A stretch of 64,000 nucleotides of DNA from Melioribacteraceae bacterium (lineage in GTDB: Bacteria > Bacteroidota > Ignavibacteria > Ignavibacteriales > Melioribacteraceae), in contig JALVFE010000023.1 in the NCBI GenBank assembly GCA_027030245.1, positions 1 to 64,000 of the forward strand, in the 5' to 3' direction. A model generated the notes under the pieces. That model had not been told where the DNA came from. It saw only the letters and a program-made list of their open reading frames with translations, and did not search any database. Positions 9,462-18,193 of this stretch are shown piece by piece; positions within the stretch are counted from its first letter, which is position 1; each line of letters starts with the position of its first letter. The position numbers and the translations under genes were made by a program.

Positions 9462-11369
9462 CTACTTTATCAGCGAAATTACGATATCCAATTCTTCCAC
9501 TAATTCGTCTGCTTTGCCGCTGTACCCGATTGATTTATATCTTATAAATCCGTCTCTGTCAATCATGAATTTTGTGGGAATTCCCCTTACTCCGAAATCG
9601 GCAACCGCTTTATTTTCCGTATCCAACAAAACATGAAACGGATAATTGTTTTTCTTAATAAATTCTTCCGCGTTTTTCTTTTTATCTTTTATGTTTTCCC
9701 AAGTGTTTACAAATAAGAATTTAACATCCGGATTGTTTTTATATTTTTCCACAACACGTTTTAACGCCGGGAAAGATTTTTTGCAAGGTCCGCACCATGT
9801 TGCCCAAAAATCCACCATCACCACTTTTCCCTTATAATCGGCAAGCGATATTTTATTACCGTCCAAATCGGTTAACGTAAAACCGGGCGCTTTTTCTTTT
9901 ATCAACTTTCCTTTAATTTCATGCAAGAGTTTTTCTTTCGCGCTGTTTAAGTATTTATTTACAAGTTCGTCAAACCCTTCGTCGGAACCGTTTACTTTTA
10001 TGTATGCAGTTTTCATTGCCGATTTTATATTTTCCGTTGCAAGCCCTTCTTTCAAAAAATCCTTTGCTTGTTCCAATGCTTTTTTGTAATTGCCGGTTTC
10101 CATCAATGCCTTTATGTACAATTCGTTCAGTTCGCTGTAAGGATAAAAATCTTTGGTAAGCTTTACCGCTTGACCCAAATATTCCGAGCCAATAGCTTTT
10201 TTATTTTGTTTGTATAAGACTTCGCCGTATTTAAATAAATTTCTTCCGTAATAAAATCCGCGTAATTCTTTCCAGTCGTCTTCGCTGTAATATTTTGGTT
10301 TTTCATCCACCGGTTTTTCGTATTCTTTTTTCGCCCACTTAACACCGAGTTGTGCAACTTCGAATGTTTTGAACAAATCGAAATTTTCTTTTAACATTTT
10401 ATCCGCAGCAAACTGAAAATAAAACGGTTGTATTTTATCTTCGTTTGCGATAATTGTTCTGTACGCTTTCTCCAAATCATTTTTCTGCTGAACATAATAA
10501 ACAATCAGATCGCCGTAAAACTCTTTGATTAATTTACTTTTGGGAAATTTGCTTTCAAAATCATAGAGTAATTTTATTTTTTTCGCTTCATCGGTTTCCG
10601 ACCTGAAATTATCGAACAACACATTTTGGGCTTCTTCCGACCGAGGAAATTTTTGTAATAACGCATCTTTATATTTTTTTGCTTCTTCGGGTTTATCGAT
10701 TCTGAAATACCATGTAACCAACAAATCCAAATCTTTCGCATTCAAATTTGGGTCTTGAGCCAATTTGCCAAGCTCTTCCGAAATAATATCTTTAGCTTTC
10801 TCCTTATTCAACTTATTAGCAATTAACAAATACACATCGAGAAACCGTCTTTTCAGATTTTTATTTTCCGATATTGCTTCGTTCAATAATTTTTGCGCAT
10901 AAGAATAATCTTTTTTCAAGTCCGCAAAACCGCCCCATTTAGCAAGAGTGCCGGCAAAAGCTGCTTTTGCCGCAGGAAGCGTATCTCCTTTTTCATTCCG
11001 CAGAAGGATTACATATCCTTTTTCGCTGTTGTTGTCTTTAATTTTCCCGCTACTAAAACCAACAATTAAGCCGAGCGCCGAATCCGGAACTGTAATTTTA
11101 ACATTCCACAACCCGTTACGTTTATTAATTTTATTCATTGGAAATTTGCGGGTATTTATTATTTCCCCGGCAAAGAAAAAAACTTTCGCATCGATGTTTT
11201 CGCTTCCTTTTAAATTTGTGGAATCGGAATTATAATAGATTTGAACCTCGCCGCCGGGAACAACTTTTTCGGGATTAGTTCCGAATTTACTTTTATAGCT
11301 TTTCACTTGGCAACTTTGGAAATAAATCAACGCCAAAATTACACCGGCGAACAATGATAATTTTTTCAT
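9462..11369 (-). CDS. Lipoprotein with C-terminal TlpA-like thioredoxin domain
   Basis: This is a 635-residue exported protein. The signal ends in the lipobox-like LIYFQSC (Cys about 20), suggesting lipid anchoring in the envelope. Residues about 30-490 are helix-rich with TPR-like stretches (for example ITWYF/EEAKKYKDALLQKFP) and no named domain. The last 140 residues are a redoxin domain: APGFTLTDLDGNKISLADYKG, then the active site FWATWCGPCKKSF and the cis-proline region VRGIPTKFMID. Similar proteins in Bacteroidota act in periplasmic thiol-disulfide exchange or cytochrome c maturation. The substrate here is unknown. The gene stands alone and converges with bshB1. Confidence 0.85.
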   Translation of the reverse strand: MKKLSLFAGVILALIYFQSCQVKSYKSKFGTNPEKVVPGGEVQIYYNSDSTNLKGSENIDAKVFFFAGEIINTRKFPMNKINKRNGLWNVKITVPDSALGLIVGFSSGKIKDNNSEKGYVILLRNEKGDTLPAAKAAFAGTLAKWGGFADLKKDYSYAQKLLNEAISENKNLKRRFLDVYLLIANKLNKEKAKDIISEELGKLAQDPNLNAKDLDLLVTWYFRIDKPEEAKKYKDALLQKFPRSEEAQNVLFDNFRSETDEAKKIKLLYDFESKFPKSKLIKEFYGDLIVYYVQQKNDLEKAYRTIIANEDKIQPFYFQFAADKMLKENFDLFKTFEVAQLGVKWAKKEYEKPVDEKPKYYSEDDWKELRGFYYGRNLFKYGEVLYKQNKKAIGSEYLGQAVKLTKDFYPYSELNELYIKALMETGNYKKALEQAKDFLKEGLATENIKSAMKTAYIKVNGSDEGFDELVNKYLNSAKEKLLHEIKGKLIKEKAPGFTLTDLDGNKISLADYKGKVVMVDFWATWCGPCKKSFPALKRVVEKYKNNPDVKFLFVNTWENIKDKKKNAEEFIKKNNYPFHVLLDTENKAVADFGVRGIPTKFMIDRDGFIRYKSIGYSGKADELVEELDIVISLIK

Positions 11370-11457
11370 TTCGTACCTCGTAATTATTAAACTTGTTTAC
11401 AATTATAAAATTTATCGGCGGGAAAACAAAATATAACGGAAAATAGCTAAAGCGGGT

Positions 11458-11922
11458 TTATTTGCTCTTTTCCAATTCTACTATTCCAAGTCCGAGCTTA
11501 CCGAGAAGCGAGTTCAATTGTTTCTGCTCGGGTAAAGATAAAACGGAAAATAGGTCCCGGATGAATTTCGCATGTTCAATAAAATACTCGTCAAATAATT
11601 TTTGGCCTTTATCCGTTAATTCGATTAAAATAACACGGCGGTCTTTCTTGCTCGGTACCCTTCTCACAAGTTGCAGTTTTTCCAAATTGTCTATAATTAA
11701 CGTCATGTTTCCCCCTGTAGCCAGCATTTTATGGCATATATCACCGACCTTAAGCGGACCCAAATGCCCGAGGGCTTCTATAACTGCAAATTGCGGTAAG
11801 GTTAGTCCGAAAGATTTGATATTTTCGGATGCTTTTCTATATATTGTTGAAAACGAACGGGCTAATTTTACCCACGTTTTTAGCGCAACATCAATATCTT
11901 GAGGGTATTTTATTTTGTTCAT
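11458..11922 (-). CDS. MarR family transcriptional regulator
   Basis: This 154-residue protein has the winged-helix arrangement of MarR. It runs from helix LPQFAVIEALGHLGPLKVGDI through the recognition helix region MLATGGNMTLIIDNLEKLQLV to the wing RRVPSKKDRRVILIELTDKG (about residues 70-105), and closes with dimerisation helices. Such repressors bind palindromes as dimers and release on binding phenolic or lipophilic ligands or on oxidation. There is no obvious cysteine pair for redox sensing. A palindrome upstream (11979-11995) overlaps its predicted promoter, which points to autoregulation. It is divergent from the DUF2203 gene, a possible target. Confidence 0.92.
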   Translation of the reverse strand: MNKIKYPQDIDVALKTWVKLARSFSTIYRKASENIKSFGLTLPQFAVIEALGHLGPLKVGDICHKMLATGGNMTLIIDNLEKLQLVRRVPSKKDRRVILIELTDKGQKLFDEYFIEHAKFIRDLFSVLSLPEQKQLNSLLGKLGLGIVELEKSK

Positions 11923-11952
11923 AGTTTATTGGAATATATTCTTTAAAAACGT

Positions 11953-11981
11953 ATAGTAAACAATAATGTAATTAAAATCAA
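11953..11981 (-). promoter_or_regulatory. Predicted promoter of the marR gene
   Basis: Read on the minus strand, TTGATT (11976-11981) and TACTAT (11953-11958) are spaced by 17 bases and lie about 35 bases before the marR start. This matches a sigma-70-type promoter. The -35 element overlaps the palindrome at 11979-11995. Confidence 0.45.
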
Positions 11982-11995
11982 GACATAATATCTTG
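11979..11995. promoter_or_regulatory. Candidate MarR operator
   Basis: This is an inverted repeat with perfect arms, CAAGA-cataata-TCTTG, 17 bp long, in the divergent marR/DUF2203 intergenic region. It overlaps the -35 element of the predicted marR promoter by three bases. The size and position are those of a MarR-family operator; binding is inferred. Confidence 0.5.
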
Positions 11996-12047
11996 CATTG
12001 ATTTTTTATTAATTTTTTCGGAACTTTAATTTTTATTGTTTGTTAAT

Positions 12048-12073
12048 GGTTAATAATTTTTATATTGTTAACC
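12048..12073. promoter_or_regulatory. Inverted repeat in front of the DUF2203 gene
   Basis: GGTTAA (12048-12053) and TTAACC (12068-12073) form an inverted repeat with a 14-base AT-rich spacer, ending 17 bases before the chosen start of the DUF2203 gene. It may be a regulatory site or a leader hairpin; no family is recognised. Confidence 0.3.
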
Positions 12074-12090
12074 ATAAAGAAAGAAGTTTT

Positions 12091-12477
12091 ATGCAAGAAA
12101 CAGCCGTTAAATATTTTACTCCTCAAGAAGCTCAAAAAACATTGCCTTTGGTCAGGCAAATTATACGGGATATTATAAATAATAGTTTCCAAATCCGTAC
12201 GATTGTCGAATCTATGGGCGGGGAAGTTTACGAAAACGAAGAAGTTAAAAAATTAGCCCGTGAAATAGACGGGTTTATAAAAGAACTTGAAGAAATAGGC
12301 TGCTATTACAAAGATTGGAATTTTTCGATAGGTTTGGTCGATTTTCCGGCAATTATAGACGGAAGGGAAGTTTATTTATGCTGGAGAAGTGACGAAGACG
12401 AAATTAAATATTACCACGAAATTGACGAAGGTTTTGCCGACAGAAAACCCATTCCATATATTTATTTGGAAGATTAA
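12091..12477 (+). CDS. DUF2203 family protein
   Basis: This 128-residue cytoplasmic protein matches the DUF2203 family in pattern. It opens with YFTPQEAQKTLPLVRQIIRDI, continues with a helical middle, then GCYYKDWNFSIGLVDFPA and EVYLCWRSDEDEIKYYHEIDEGFADRKPI split by a short hydrophobic turn. The function of the family is unknown. I prefer the ATG at 12091, where the conserved region begins and an AAAGAAAG purine run lies upstream. A TTG at 12040 would add 17 residues that look like leader sequence. Its divergent position next to marR suggests possible control by that repressor. Confidence 0.8.
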   Translation: MQETAVKYFTPQEAQKTLPLVRQIIRDIINNSFQIRTIVESMGGEVYENEEVKKLAREIDGFIKELEEIGCYYKDWNFSIGLVDFPAIIDGREVYLCWRSDEDEIKYYHEIDEGFADRKPIPYIYLED

Positions 12478-12608
12478 CGGTTAAATCTATCTATCATGTA
12501 GTTGCGGGTTTCCCGTTCTTACTTCAATTTTACACTGCCGCTGATTTTACCAATATTTGCAAGATAGACTGCTACGTAACAATGTAATCTCTACTGGCTT
12601 TCTAATTA

Positions 12609-14177
12609 TTAGTTTAGGTTTTTTCTAAAAGTATCAAACACATGTTTCGTATAGTTTTCCATATCCTCAAAATTTCGTTTCTCTTTCGTTACGGTAACAA
12701 ATTCATCAATTGAATATGGTTTTAAATATAACTTATGTTCTGGATTTCTTTCCATAACCATAGCATATTGGTAAAATCTTTCGGTATCTTCGTGAATAAT
12801 AGGCGCTATGAAAGAGAGATATTTTTTCAATCTGTCGGCAAATTCTTCATTTGAATATAGGTGTCTGATTACGGATGTGGTTTCTTGGTTAAGTTGCTGG
12901 GTTTTGTTTCTTATTAATGTAACTTCTATGAGCCAATAAATTTCATTTGAAAATAACTCAATATCACCCTTATTTCCCGGAGCGTGAGAATAAGGTTTTC
13001 CAATATGGTCAGCTTTGTAATTTGGACGGATTGCAAATTGATCACCATATTTCAAAGCGATTAAAATGGATATGAAAAATTCTAATTTTAAAGGTTCTGG
13101 TATTTCATTAAATTCTTCGATAATTGTTCTTCTATTGCCAATTTTCTCAATGCTTTTGAGAATTTTCTCTTCGTCAATTTCGTAAATATTTATAATATTA
13201 TTTATTTGATTTCTATAATATTCTCCATCAATTTTGTCAGTTTCTCGATAACGATAAATAAGTCTTAAAAATTCATTATTTTGACTTTCTAGTTTTTTGA
13301 AATAAGCAGAAGGATTTGATTTTTCATTATCTGAAAGTCCAAATTCGATTTTTAATAAATCTACGATATAATCTAATTTATTCTCATTAATTTTGATTAA
13401 CTTTTTACCACTAAATCGAATTGTTATAAATCCCGAAATGATTAACACTCTGCGAACTACGTCTGGATAATCACGGGTTACGGTTTTGAATTTTGTAGTT
13501 ACACCATAATTTTTTTCTACAAATTGATAAACACTTTTAAAATCCGGAAATTTATTTTCATTTATTACTTCGATAAAGTTTTCTACATCCCCATTTTGAC
13601 TGAACATTGCGACAATAAATTGTTCGTAACTTAATGATTTACCTTTTTCTCGTAATTTTAGTAATACTCTTAAAATAAATTTGAAGAAATTAAAATCATT
13701 AGAAACGTTCCGATATGGATTTTTCCTATTGTATTTCATTGATTGAATAGAAAAGGCTTCCTGTTCGTCAATGTCGCCTTTTATCAACATTTTGGCAATT
13801 TCAGAAAATCTAAAAGTTTCATTATAGCGAGCGTAAACAAAACCTAATTCGGAAGGTGTACGCATATATGTCCAAAACCTTGATTGATAACCTTTTGGGA
13901 AACCACCGTCGGAATTTCTTGTGCTGTTTACCTTGACTACTTCCTCTTTTATATCGTCAAATGTTGTTTTATCGTCAATTTGAATTTTGTCACTTTTTAC
14001 AATGTTATTCAGATATAAATGGCCGACAATTTTCAATAAATTCTCATCATTGAGTAATACACCATCAAAGTCAATAAGCGCTTTAAAAATCTCTAAATAC
14101 CTATCCGGATTTCTAACGGCTGTTTCGAATGCCATTTGTTTAAATTCAGGTTTTCTTTTTGCGCCTTTTTTCGTCAT
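12609..14177 (-). CDS. AlwI-like type II restriction endonuclease
   Basis: This 522-residue protein resembles the AlwI family of type IIS restriction enzymes and related nicking enzymes. Supporting parts are the N-terminal NPDRYLEIFKALIDFDG and RFWTYMRTPSELGFVYARY segments. The C-terminal part has nuclease-like acidic residues: GNKGDIELFSNEIYWLIEV with a following TLIRNKTQQ, compatible with a PD-(D/E)xK-like site. It is the last gene of a three-gene operon after two adenine methyltransferases (3-bp gap). Two methyltransferases are what an asymmetric target needs. The recognition sequence cannot be read from the sequence. Base composition is more AT-rich than the neighbouring housekeeping genes, suggesting acquisition. 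Confidence 0.82.
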   Translation of the reverse strand: MTKKGAKRKPEFKQMAFETAVRNPDRYLEIFKALIDFDGVLLNDENLLKIVGHLYLNNIVKSDKIQIDDKTTFDDIKEEVVKVNSTRNSDGGFPKGYQSRFWTYMRTPSELGFVYARYNETFRFSEIAKMLIKGDIDEQEAFSIQSMKYNRKNPYRNVSNDFNFFKFILRVLLKLREKGKSLSYEQFIVAMFSQNGDVENFIEVINENKFPDFKSVYQFVEKNYGVTTKFKTVTRDYPDVVRRVLIISGFITIRFSGKKLIKINENKLDYIVDLLKIEFGLSDNEKSNPSAYFKKLESQNNEFLRLIYRYRETDKIDGEYYRNQINNIINIYEIDEEKILKSIEKIGNRRTIIEEFNEIPEPLKLEFFISILIALKYGDQFAIRPNYKADHIGKPYSHAPGNKGDIELFSNEIYWLIEVTLIRNKTQQLNQETTSVIRHLYSNEEFADRLKKYLSFIAPIIHEDTERFYQYAMVMERNPEHKLYLKPYSIDEFVTVTKEKRNFEDMENYTKHVFDTFRKNLN

Positions 14178-14180
14178 AAT

Positions 14181-15158
14181 TTAAGTTCTAACATTTTCAA
14201 TCTCAGAATTCTCCGTATCAAAAATACTCATCTGTTCCGAAAAATCAGGTTGATAATTAAATACCAATACTTCATTGAACGATTTAATGGAATTATCGTG
14301 ATAACTGATGTAATTGCTTTTGATATTTTGAGTATAATATTTTTCGCTCCAATTCAAAAATACAGAATTAACTTTATTTTTATAATGTGTTACATTTGAT
14401 ACTGCAAATTTGACACCTTTTCGATGCAAATTATCTAATAATTCAATTAAAATTTGTTCATTATTTTCGTTCCAAAACTTATTATATTCACTAAAAGTTA
14501 TTAAATAAGGCGGGTCAAAATAAACAAAGTCATCTTGTTGAAAATCAATGGTTCTAATAAATTCCGTAAAATCAAGATTGTAGAATTTGATGTTTCTGTT
14601 TTTTACAATCCGAAAATAATTTAATAGGGCATTTTGAACATTTTTATTAAAATCTACATTCCCGACCGGCAAATTATAAGCCCCTTCTGAATTAAAGCGC
14701 AACATTCGATTAAAACCGAAAATCAACAGCAAATACAAATCTAGCATATCTTTTTGCCGACTGTTATTGTAATGTTCTTTCAATTTTTGAAAAGGCCGTT
14801 TGTTAAATTTGGCATAATATGTTTTTTTCCACTGAATTTTCAATTCTTGTGGTACAATATCCTTTTGATAAGAATGTGAAAAGCCAAATTCTTCAATTCG
14901 ACTTTGGATCTTTTGAAAAAATTGTTCTGGATTTTTAGCTTGTTCTCTTAAAAATTTATGCAGATTTATCACATTTGTATCAATATCATTCAAAAAATAC
15001 TCTTTGGCTCGAACATTTAGAAAAACCGAACCACCTCCAGTAAAAGGTTCTATAAACCTATTGATTTTTTGGGGAAAATAGTTTTTGATTTCTGGCAAGA
15101 GTTTGTATTTGTCTCCCACATAAAATAAAGGGGAACGGTATATTTGTCGTTTATTCAT
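14181..15158 (-). CDS. Adenine-specific DNA methyltransferase, D12 class
   Basis: This 325-residue protein is a Dam-like N6-adenine methyltransferase. SAM binding is shown by RSPLFYVGDKYKLLPEI at the N-terminus and by motif I, FIEPFTGGGSVFLN (about 37-50). The catalytic motif IV is FVYFDPPYL (about 215). It modifies one strand of the restriction target and protects host DNA. It overlaps the upstream HTH-methyltransferase gene by 8 bp and is followed 3 bp later by the endonuclease, so all three are one transcript. The overlap suggests translational coupling, so that methylation precedes restriction. Confidence 0.92.
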   Translation of the reverse strand: MNKRQIYRSPLFYVGDKYKLLPEIKNYFPQKINRFIEPFTGGGSVFLNVRAKEYFLNDIDTNVINLHKFLREQAKNPEQFFQKIQSRIEEFGFSHSYQKDIVPQELKIQWKKTYYAKFNKRPFQKLKEHYNNSRQKDMLDLYLLLIFGFNRMLRFNSEGAYNLPVGNVDFNKNVQNALLNYFRIVKNRNIKFYNLDFTEFIRTIDFQQDDFVYFDPPYLITFSEYNKFWNENNEQILIELLDNLHRKGVKFAVSNVTHYKNKVNSVFLNWSEKYYTQNIKSNYISYHDNSIKSFNEVLVFNYQPDFSEQMSIFDTENSEIENVRT

Positions 15159-16482
15159 ATTTTTTAGTTAAAAATAAAAATTCCTTGTGATTTGAAAACT
15201 CCGTTTTACCAGTGTTAAAATATTTATGATTTTGTTCAAACACTTTTGTTTCGCCAACATTATTTAATATATCTAAAATTTCCTCTAATTTAATCTTGTT
15301 TTCTGACGATTTACTTTTTGATTGATAAGTATTGTTGTATGAAATTGCTAAATATTTTACTTGTAAATTTTCAACCAAATCTTTAAAAGTATCACGGGCT
15401 TTTATTGTACAGTATTTGCTCATATTTTCCGGTTTTGGTTTTAACGCAACGCCAAATAATTCAGGTTTATGCCACCTTACAAGGGTTTCGTAAACGTGAT
15501 AAAATCTGCTGTATTGTCGTGAATTGTAAGGCGGATCAATATAAGCAATATCTGCTTTAATATTTCTTGCTAAAATATTGGCATCCTCTCTGTAAATTTC
15601 TACACCTTTAAAATCTTCACATTTAATAAGCTTTAAATTAAAATTCTTTTTTTTAATAGGTTTTTTAATGTAGGCATCAAAATGTCCAACAGTATTCGCG
15701 ACTTTGTCCATTGAATATATTAAACTAGCTAACAAAATACTGTATTCTTTTTCATTATACTCGGGTTTGTTTTGTTCAATATCTTCCCGAATATATCCGA
15801 TTTTTTTCGCTATATTATAGTCAAAAAACTTACCTCCGAAATTTTTAGAAAAATAGTTGTCACTCAGTTCGTTAGCGCTAAGATTGTTGTAGTATAATAG
15901 CAATTCATTTAATTTTTCTCTATTCCAATTTTCAGACTTGAAAAATGCTTTGTAAATAATTTCATTTGAAAATAATATGTCGTTGAGAATAACTTTTTTA
16001 TAATACTTCATAGCTTGTTTGGCTACACTTGCCGTTCCCGCAAAAATGTCGATAAACGAATTGTTGTCGTTGGTTTCTTTTCTGATAATTTCCATTATCC
16101 AATCGGTCAACTTTGCTTTGTTGCCGATATATCGTCGACTTTCCAATTTAAAATATCCGTTGTCTAATTCGGGAAATAGTGTTGTATAATATTTCATTTT
16201 TTGTTCTGCAATTTTCAAGGCTTCTAACCCGAATTCTTCATTTTTAATTTCATAAACTATTTTATCACTGATTAGAATTTTAGTCAAATATTCCTTATCA
16301 CAATCGTAATAATCAGCTAATTTATTGATATGTTCTTTGGTAGGCAGGCGTTTCCCATTTTCAATTCTACTCAACAAAGTAAAATCGATATTCGTTTTTT
16401 CAGACACTTTTTTCAGAGAAATTCGTTTATTTTCTCGTATCTGTTTTAAAGTTTCACCAATGGGAAAATCCAAATCCAACAT
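15151..16482 (-). CDS. XRE-type HTH fused to adenine DNA methyltransferase
   Basis: This 443-residue protein has two parts. Residues about 8-65 are a Cro/C1-type helix-turn-helix (LKQIRENKRISLKKVSEKT followed by LLSRIENGKRLPTKEHINKL). Residues about 110-443 are a D12-class adenine methyltransferase with RRYIGNKAKLTDWI, motif I FIDIFAGTASVAKQA and motif IV IAYIDPPYNSRQY. It is the first gene of the restriction operon. Because controller proteins of many restriction systems are free XRE proteins, this fusion probably combines modification with control of its own operon. A direct repeat TTTTGACA lies at its start codon. The second methyltransferase would cover the other strand of an asymmetric site. 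Confidence 0.9.
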   Translation of the reverse strand: MLDLDFPIGETLKQIRENKRISLKKVSEKTNIDFTLLSRIENGKRLPTKEHINKLADYYDCDKEYLTKILISDKIVYEIKNEEFGLEALKIAEQKMKYYTTLFPELDNGYFKLESRRYIGNKAKLTDWIMEIIRKETNDNNSFIDIFAGTASVAKQAMKYYKKVILNDILFSNEIIYKAFFKSENWNREKLNELLLYYNNLSANELSDNYFSKNFGGKFFDYNIAKKIGYIREDIEQNKPEYNEKEYSILLASLIYSMDKVANTVGHFDAYIKKPIKKKNFNLKLIKCEDFKGVEIYREDANILARNIKADIAYIDPPYNSRQYSRFYHVYETLVRWHKPELFGVALKPKPENMSKYCTIKARDTFKDLVENLQVKYLAISYNNTYQSKSKSSENKIKLEEILDILNNVGETKVFEQNHKYFNTGKTEFSNHKEFLFLTKKYE

Positions 16483-16483
16483 A

Positions 16484-16501
16484 TTTTGACATTTTTTGAC
16501 A
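16484..16501. promoter_or_regulatory. Direct repeat at the start of the restriction-modification operon
   Basis: TTTTGACA occurs twice, at 16484-16491 and 16494-16501, with a 10-bp period (one helical turn). On the minus strand this reads TGTCAAAA twice, ending two bases before the ATG of the HTH-methyltransferase. The phasing and position fit binding by its own HTH domain; this is inferred. Confidence 0.4.
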
Positions 16502-16552
16502 AATTTATAATAATATCTGGAATTTTAAAAATTTTTTTAAGATTTTTTTTGC

Positions 16553-17719
16553 TTATAGGGAACTTTCAATAAATTTAATTTCAATTCCCCTTCTTATTAA
16601 TTCTTTAATTACGATTTCGGGAGAAACGGCACTTACTGGTAAAACCCCGGAAGTTAATTTCTTTTCTGCCGCTAAAATAGCAATGGCGGAAGCATGCCAG
16701 CCTGTTAACCTTTGCATAGACGTAAATCCCGTTTTCTCATCGAAATAATCTATTAATTCCGCTTTAATTGTTTTCTTCCGTCCGTTTTTCTTACCCGTCG
16801 CTTCAACCCTTATCACGCAAATGTCTTTGTTGCTTTTAGGTTTGATCTTCGGAGCAAGCAAAGTATGGTAAAATTCCCTCGGCGATATTTCACAATCGTT
16901 TATTTTTACCGGGGATTCTTCGAACAAACCGAGCTCGGAAAAAGCTTTAAATTTTTGCCAATGTCCCGGATACCGTAATGTTTTGTTTGTAAGGGTTTTA
17001 ACTTTTCCTTCCAATTCCCACGGCAAAGTTGAAAGTCCGCCCGAAGTAACCGCAGCTTCCAGTTTACCGAGCGGTTCCGGGAACTCCACTTCCTCGAACA
17101 TATCGAAGCACGGAACGGAAGTAATTTTTCCGTCAATTAAAAACACCGCGCTGCCGTAATATTCGTTCGTTAAACCGTTCAAATTAAAATGCAATTCGTA
17201 ATTCCATGGCGGTACCGGATTTTGCGGCAATCCCGCTCCGTAAGATTTAATTTCCTCGGCTTCGTCCAATTCATCGAAAAGGTATTTGATTATTGATATA
17301 TTCAAGCCGGGATCCATTCCGCAATCGGGAATAACGGTAATTCCGGCTTCTCCGGCGCGTTTGGTTAATTCCATTTGTTTACGGACAACATCCGTATTTC
17401 CACCCAAATCGGTCATGTGGGTTTTCGATTTTACCGCGGCTTCGGTGAGACTTAAATTAAATTTGTAAGGCACAGCGCTTACGAAAGCATCCACGCTGTT
17501 TAAGATTCGGGCAATCTCTTCCGGATCGGAAGCATCGGCTTTAACTGACGAGCAAATATTCCTTCCCGTTAATTCGTTTACGGTTTCGGCGGATTTTTCA
17601 GCCGCATGGAAATCCGAATCGATTAAAATAACTTTTGCGGCATCGCCGAATTTTACGAAATCGTAAGCCGAAGCGAGACCTTGCCGCCCTGCTCCGATTA
17701 CGGCATAAACATAAGCCAT
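16553..17719 (-). CDS. Saccharopine dehydrogenase-like oxidoreductase
   Basis: This 388-residue protein has an N-terminal Rossmann domain (VIGAGRQGLASAYDFVKFG, about residues 6-24) and the saccharopine dehydrogenase-like layout. That includes LIDSDFHAAEKSAETVN, a central SAVPYKFN and ITVIPDCGMDPGLN. Family members reduce or oxidise saccharopine or related imino/amino acids (lysine or carboxynorspermidine metabolism). The substrate here is not determined. The gene abuts osmC at 17719/17720 without any gap, so they are one transcript. The last part, GFTSMQRLTGWHASAIAILAA, is well conserved in this group. Confidence 0.85.
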   Translation of the reverse strand: MAYVYAVIGAGRQGLASAYDFVKFGDAAKVILIDSDFHAAEKSAETVNELTGRNICSSVKADASDPEEIARILNSVDAFVSAVPYKFNLSLTEAAVKSKTHMTDLGGNTDVVRKQMELTKRAGEAGITVIPDCGMDPGLNISIIKYLFDELDEAEEIKSYGAGLPQNPVPPWNYELHFNLNGLTNEYYGSAVFLIDGKITSVPCFDMFEEVEFPEPLGKLEAAVTSGGLSTLPWELEGKVKTLTNKTLRYPGHWQKFKAFSELGLFEESPVKINDCEISPREFYHTLLAPKIKPKSNKDICVIRVEATGKKNGRKKTIKAELIDYFDEKTGFTSMQRLTGWHASAIAILAAEKKLTSGVLPVSAVSPEIVIKELIRRGIEIKFIESSL

Positions 17720-18151
17720 TTATTCTTCCGGCGTTACGATTCTGTAGGAATGGGTAATTTCCACAGTTGCTTTAAGCATTGCGGTAACCCCGCAGTAAAC
17801 TTCTTGCGATAATTCGATTGCGCGTTCAACGTCTTTTTCTTTTATATTTTTACCGTAGAAAACAAACTCCAAATGTATTTTGGAATAAATTTTCGGATGA
17901 GTATCGGTTGTTTCGGCGGATATGTTCATTTCAAAATCATCGAGTTTTACTCTTTTTTTCTGAAGAATAGCGGCAACGTCGCTCGCCGTGCATCCGGCCA
18001 AACTCAGTAATAACAATTCCTTAGGTCTTATTGCCGCGTTGCTTCCTCCGAAATCTTCCGGACCGTCAACGGTTACCCAATGATTCGAATCGGTTTTTCC
18101 AATGAATGTGATTCCTTTGATTTGCTTCAAGTATGCTTTTGCAACACCCAT
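17720..18151 (-). CDS. OsmC family protein
   Basis: This 143-residue OsmC/Ohr-fold protein carries the two expected cysteines: one in LLSLAGCTASDVAAIL (about 53) and one in SQEVYCGVTAMLKATVEI (about 117). OsmC-type proteins reduce organic hydroperoxides through such a cysteine pair in the cytoplasm. I choose the ATG at 18151 because AAGGAG lies 6 bases before it. The frame stays open for another ten codons upstream without conserved sequence. It is the first gene of the pair with the saccharopine dehydrogenase-like gene. A strong palindrome lies 43-61 bases upstream of the start. Confidence 0.9.
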   Translation of the reverse strand: MGVAKAYLKQIKGITFIGKTDSNHWVTVDGPEDFGGSNAAIRPKELLLLSLAGCTASDVAAILQKKRVKLDDFEMNISAETTDTHPKIYSKIHLEFVFYGKNIKEKDVERAIELSQEVYCGVTAMLKATVEITHSYRIVTPEE

Positions 18152-18193
18152 AATTACTCCTTTTCTTTCTTGGTTACTCAAAAACTTGTCTTT

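Noticed and set aside
12609-16482. Naming GGATC as the target of the restriction system
   Set aside because: The AlwI resemblance suggests it, but GGATC occurs in the window (for example at 3034 and near 52270) with no sign of avoidance, and related enzymes cut other sequences.
16484-16501. TTGACA as a plus-strand -35 promoter element
   Set aside because: No plus-strand gene follows and no -10 element is properly spaced; the phased duplication fits an operator better.
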